Positions 61,996-64,000 of a stretch of DNA of 64,000 nucleotides are shown piece after piece (within the stretch, counting starts at the first letter, position 1; each line of letters starts with the position of its first letter). Both the position numbers and the translations under genes were made by a program. Source of the stretch: Natronorubrum daqingense (GTDB lineage Archaea; Halobacteriota; Halobacteria; Halobacteriales; Natrialbaceae). The notes under the pieces are model-generated. The model searched no databases, was not told where the DNA came from, and saw only the letters and a list, made by a program, of their open reading frames with translations. Location: the NCBI RefSeq assembly GCF_001971705.1, contig NZ_CP019328.1, positions 1 through 64,000 of the forward strand, written 5' to 3'.

Positions 61996-63903
61996 TCACG
62001 CTGTGTAGGTGTATTCAGAGGGATCGGTGCTCGAGTCGGACGTAGACGTCGATTCCGAATCGGCGTCACCATCCGAGTCAGACGGTGGCGAATCGTCCTT
62101 CGAGTCGGGCCGAGACGAATCGTCCTTCGAGTCGGGCCGAGACGAATCGTCCTTCGAGTCGGGCCGAGACGAATCGTCCTTCGAGTCGGGCTGAGGCGAA
62201 TCGTCGGCAGAGTGGATTCGTGACATCCATTCGAACTGAGCGTCCATCCACCACTCGAGGTCCGTCTCGAACACCTGATCGCGTAGTGCGCTCATTCGAC
62301 GCCGGCGTTCCTGTGGGACCATCGAGACGGCGCGCTCGAGGGCCTCGACAACGTCGTCCGTGTCAGTCGGGTCGATCGTGACCGCCTGCGAACCGAGCGT
62401 CTCGTGTGCACCGGTTTGATCGCTCAACAGCAACGAACCGTCGCAATCGACGCTCGCTGCGACGTACTCCTGTGCGACGAGGTTCATCCCGTCGACGACC
62501 GAACTCACGACCAACAGATCCGCCCGCCGATAGAGGGCACAGAGTTCGGTCGTCGAGAGGTAGTCTTCGGTGTAGACGATCGGTTGCCACTCGTCCGTCC
62601 CGAATCGCTCGTTGATGCGAGAGATTTCCCCGCGAACTCGCTCGTTGTGGCGTTCGTACGCCGGAATGTCCGTCCTCGAGAGCGAGGCCGACTGGACGAA
62701 CGTAAACTCGCCGTGCCAGGAGGGGTTTTCCTCGAGGAACCGTTCGATCGCCGTGAGTCGTTCAGGAATGCCCTTCGAGTAGTCGAGTCGGTCGACCCCG
62801 AGGGCGATGTAGTTCTCGTTCGGAATGTCGTATCGATCGAGAACCGTCGTCAGATCGCTTGCCGAGACCGACCGAGCCGCTTCGTCGTACGACTCCGCGT
62901 CGACCCCCATCGGCGTCGCGACGACGCGAGTCGTGTGCTCGGCGTAGTGAACCGTTCCGCGAGAGCGGTCGACCTCGGCGTCGGGCACGTATCGGTCGAC
63001 GCACGCCAGGAACTGCTCGGCGTATCGATCGACGTGAAATCCGAGCAGGTCATTTCCGAGCAGGCCCTCGAGAAGCTGTCGACCGTTCGGACACGCCCGA
63101 AACGTCGACGCCGACGGCCACGGGATGTGCCAGAACTGCGCGACCGTCGTCGAACTCGGGGTCGACTCCCGAATCATGCGCGGCGCGAGTGCGAAGTGAT
63201 AGTCCTGGAGCCACACGACCGACTCGCCGCTCGCGTGTTCTCCGACCGCTTCGGCGAATCGTTCGTTGACCGATCGATACCACTCGAAATCGCTCGAGCG
63301 AGCATCGATGAGGTCGGTGAAACCGTGACAAAGCGGCCAGAGCACGCGGTTACTGAAGCCGTAGTAATACGATTCGACCGCCTCCGACGAGAGATCGATT
63401 CGGCGGAGCGTGTACGATTCGTCTCCCGGTGGGACGGAGACGCAGTGGTCGTCGTCCGCGACTTCGAAGTCGGCACCGCCGTCGCCCCAGGCGATCCACG
63501 TTCCTTCGGCGTTTTGCAAGACGGGGTCGAGTCCAGCCGTTAGCCCACCGGTCGGTTCGTCGACTTCGATCTGGCTGTGAGCTGGTCCAGATTCGGTGTT
63601 CGTTTCGGTCGTGTCCGCATCTACTGCGCTCGTATCCGCATTCGCTTCGTCGGTGTCCGTCTCGGATGTATCCGCATTCGCTTCGTTGGCGTCCGTCTCG
63701 AACTCGTGTCGGTACGGTTGTCGATTCGAGACGACGATCAACGAATCGGGACAGACCGATTCGTCGTCCGTCGATGACGGCACGTCCTCGTCTCGCGTGG
63801 CATTGGTCGCTCGTGTCTCGTCGGTCGACCGACGCTCTCCGTCGGATCGATGCTGTCCGCTCGTCGGTTTCGTCGACGGGGATCGCTCGTCGGTAAATCG
63901 CAT
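61996..63903 (-). CDS. otsA: Trehalose-6-phosphate synthase with repeat insertions
   Basis: A 635-aa GT20 enzyme, longer than the usual 460-510. LIVVSNRQPYRHEF and PTGGLTAGLDPVLQ form the N-terminal glucose-6-phosphate loop, VVWLQDYHFALAPRMIR and FWHIPWPSASTF follow, and ALGVDRLDYSKGIPERLTAI plus VAASVDCDGSLLLSDQTGAH complete the UDP-glucose site. It makes trehalose-6-phosphate for osmoprotection. Extra length comes from a Ser/Thr-rich N-terminal extension, an acidic insertion of about 35 residues right inside the first loop, and a C-terminal DSKDDSSRP repeat tail. It is the first gene of an otsA-otsB operon. Confidence 0.9.
   Translation of the reverse strand: MRFTDERSPSTKPTSGQHRSDGERRSTDETRATNATRDEDVPSSTDDESVCPDSLIVVSNRQPYRHEFETDANEANADTSETDTDEANADTSAVDADTTETNTESGPAHSQIEVDEPTGGLTAGLDPVLQNAEGTWIAWGDGGADFEVADDDHCVSVPPGDESYTLRRIDLSSEAVESYYYGFSNRVLWPLCHGFTDLIDARSSDFEWYRSVNERFAEAVGEHASGESVVWLQDYHFALAPRMIRESTPSSTTVAQFWHIPWPSASTFRACPNGRQLLEGLLGNDLLGFHVDRYAEQFLACVDRYVPDAEVDRSRGTVHYAEHTTRVVATPMGVDAESYDEAARSVSASDLTTVLDRYDIPNENYIALGVDRLDYSKGIPERLTAIERFLEENPSWHGEFTFVQSASLSRTDIPAYERHNERVRGEISRINERFGTDEWQPIVYTEDYLSTTELCALYRRADLLVVSSVVDGMNLVAQEYVAASVDCDGSLLLSDQTGAHETLGSQAVTIDPTDTDDVVEALERAVSMVPQERRRRMSALRDQVFETDLEWWMDAQFEWMSRIHSADDSPQPDSKDDSSRPDSKDDSSRPDSKDDSSRPDSKDDSPPSDSDGDADSESTSTSDSSTDPSEYTYTA
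62090..62197 (-). repeat. Four 27-bp in-frame tandem repeats at the otsA 3' end
   Basis: Units start at 62090, 62117, 62144 and 62171; three are identical and one differs slightly. On the coding strand each encodes the nine residues DSKDDSSRP. A second, two-copy 36-bp repeat lies at 63635-63700 and encodes the acidic N-terminal insertion. Confidence 0.93.
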
Positions 63904-64000
63904 TCGCTGAAAATACAGCGCCCCGTTGCAGGTTGATTCGTGGCCTGCATCCGCATGGGGGTCTAATGCTATCGCCTACGAGGCGAATTCGCCAGACTGT

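Noticed and set aside
58901-62197. Possible CRISPR array from repeats at 58901-59000 or 62090-62197
   Set aside because: Units are adjacent or have short, repeated interval sequence; there are no unique spacers and no cas genes, and the second array is coding.
1-64000. Very high frequency of CTCGAG throughout
   Set aside because: It mostly reflects the preferred Leu-Glu codon pair CTC-GAG in an acidic proteome and common haloarchaeal oligomer bias; a genome-wide count would be needed to claim more.

Overview
The window reads as chromosomal DNA of a haloarchaeon (class Halobacteria). The base composition is GC-rich. Nearly every predicted protein is strongly acidic, with Asp/Glu-rich tails. 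Many genes look leaderless, with a TATA-like element about 25 bases before the ATG. Several families are typical of or restricted to this class: an Rpa1/Rpap/Rpe operon, a halocyanin, a Bat-type regulator, wHTH proteins with C-terminal membrane pairs, and a 49-aa membrane protein of the DUF7512 type. No rRNA, tRNA, CRISPR array, transposase or Orc1/Cdc6 was seen. The genus cannot be fixed from the sequence alone.

Layout. 0-9.8 kb: dihydroorotase, a sugar-nucleotide epimerase, small regulators, and an exported 821-aa protein that is mostly Asp-rich repeats. 10-17.8 kb: a surface-glycan region with a DUF1616 membrane protein and five genes overlapping by 4-8 bases. These are acetyltransferase, aminotransferase, Gfo/Idh dehydrogenase, UDP-sugar 6-dehydrogenase and GT2 glycosyltransferase, a WbpD-E-B-A-like set predicted to make and transfer a 2,3-diacetamido uronic acid. 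18-25 kb: small zinc-ribbon and wHTH proteins, a thioredoxin, glutamine synthetase, and an AAA ATPase with a DUF234-like C-terminus. 24.6-28.5 kb: rpa1-rpap-rpe. 28.7-32.9 kb: halocyanin, the riboflavin-pathway reductase ArfC, a zinc-ribbon P-loop kinase, an exported protein with a Cys/His/Asp pattern, and MsrA.

33-46.2 kb is the most coherent block, a thiol-redox and sulfane-sulfur island. It holds TrxB/TrxA, a TrmB-like regulator, a VKOR-like protein, a TSUP exporter with a tiny partner, DsrE, a rhodanese-MBL protein, two YeeE/YedE halves, TusA and DsrE2. A short palindrome, consensus TAKTG-NN-CAMTA, lies at the promoters of at least six of these transcription units, including the regulator's own. 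This points to one autoregulated sulfur/thiol regulon. The island is flanked by a K+ channel-RCK gene and an MscS gene whose codons look less GC-rich.

46-64 kb: SPFH protein, cobalamin genes (CobO, CbiP), universal stress protein, ZIP transporter, an ABC exporter pair, an MTH865-like protein, a Bat-type PAS/GAF/HTH regulator, an exported metzincin, and the trehalose genes otsA-otsB. A recurring oddity is in-frame tandem-repeat expansion inside conserved enzymes (CbiP, OtsA) as well as in the exported acidic protein.
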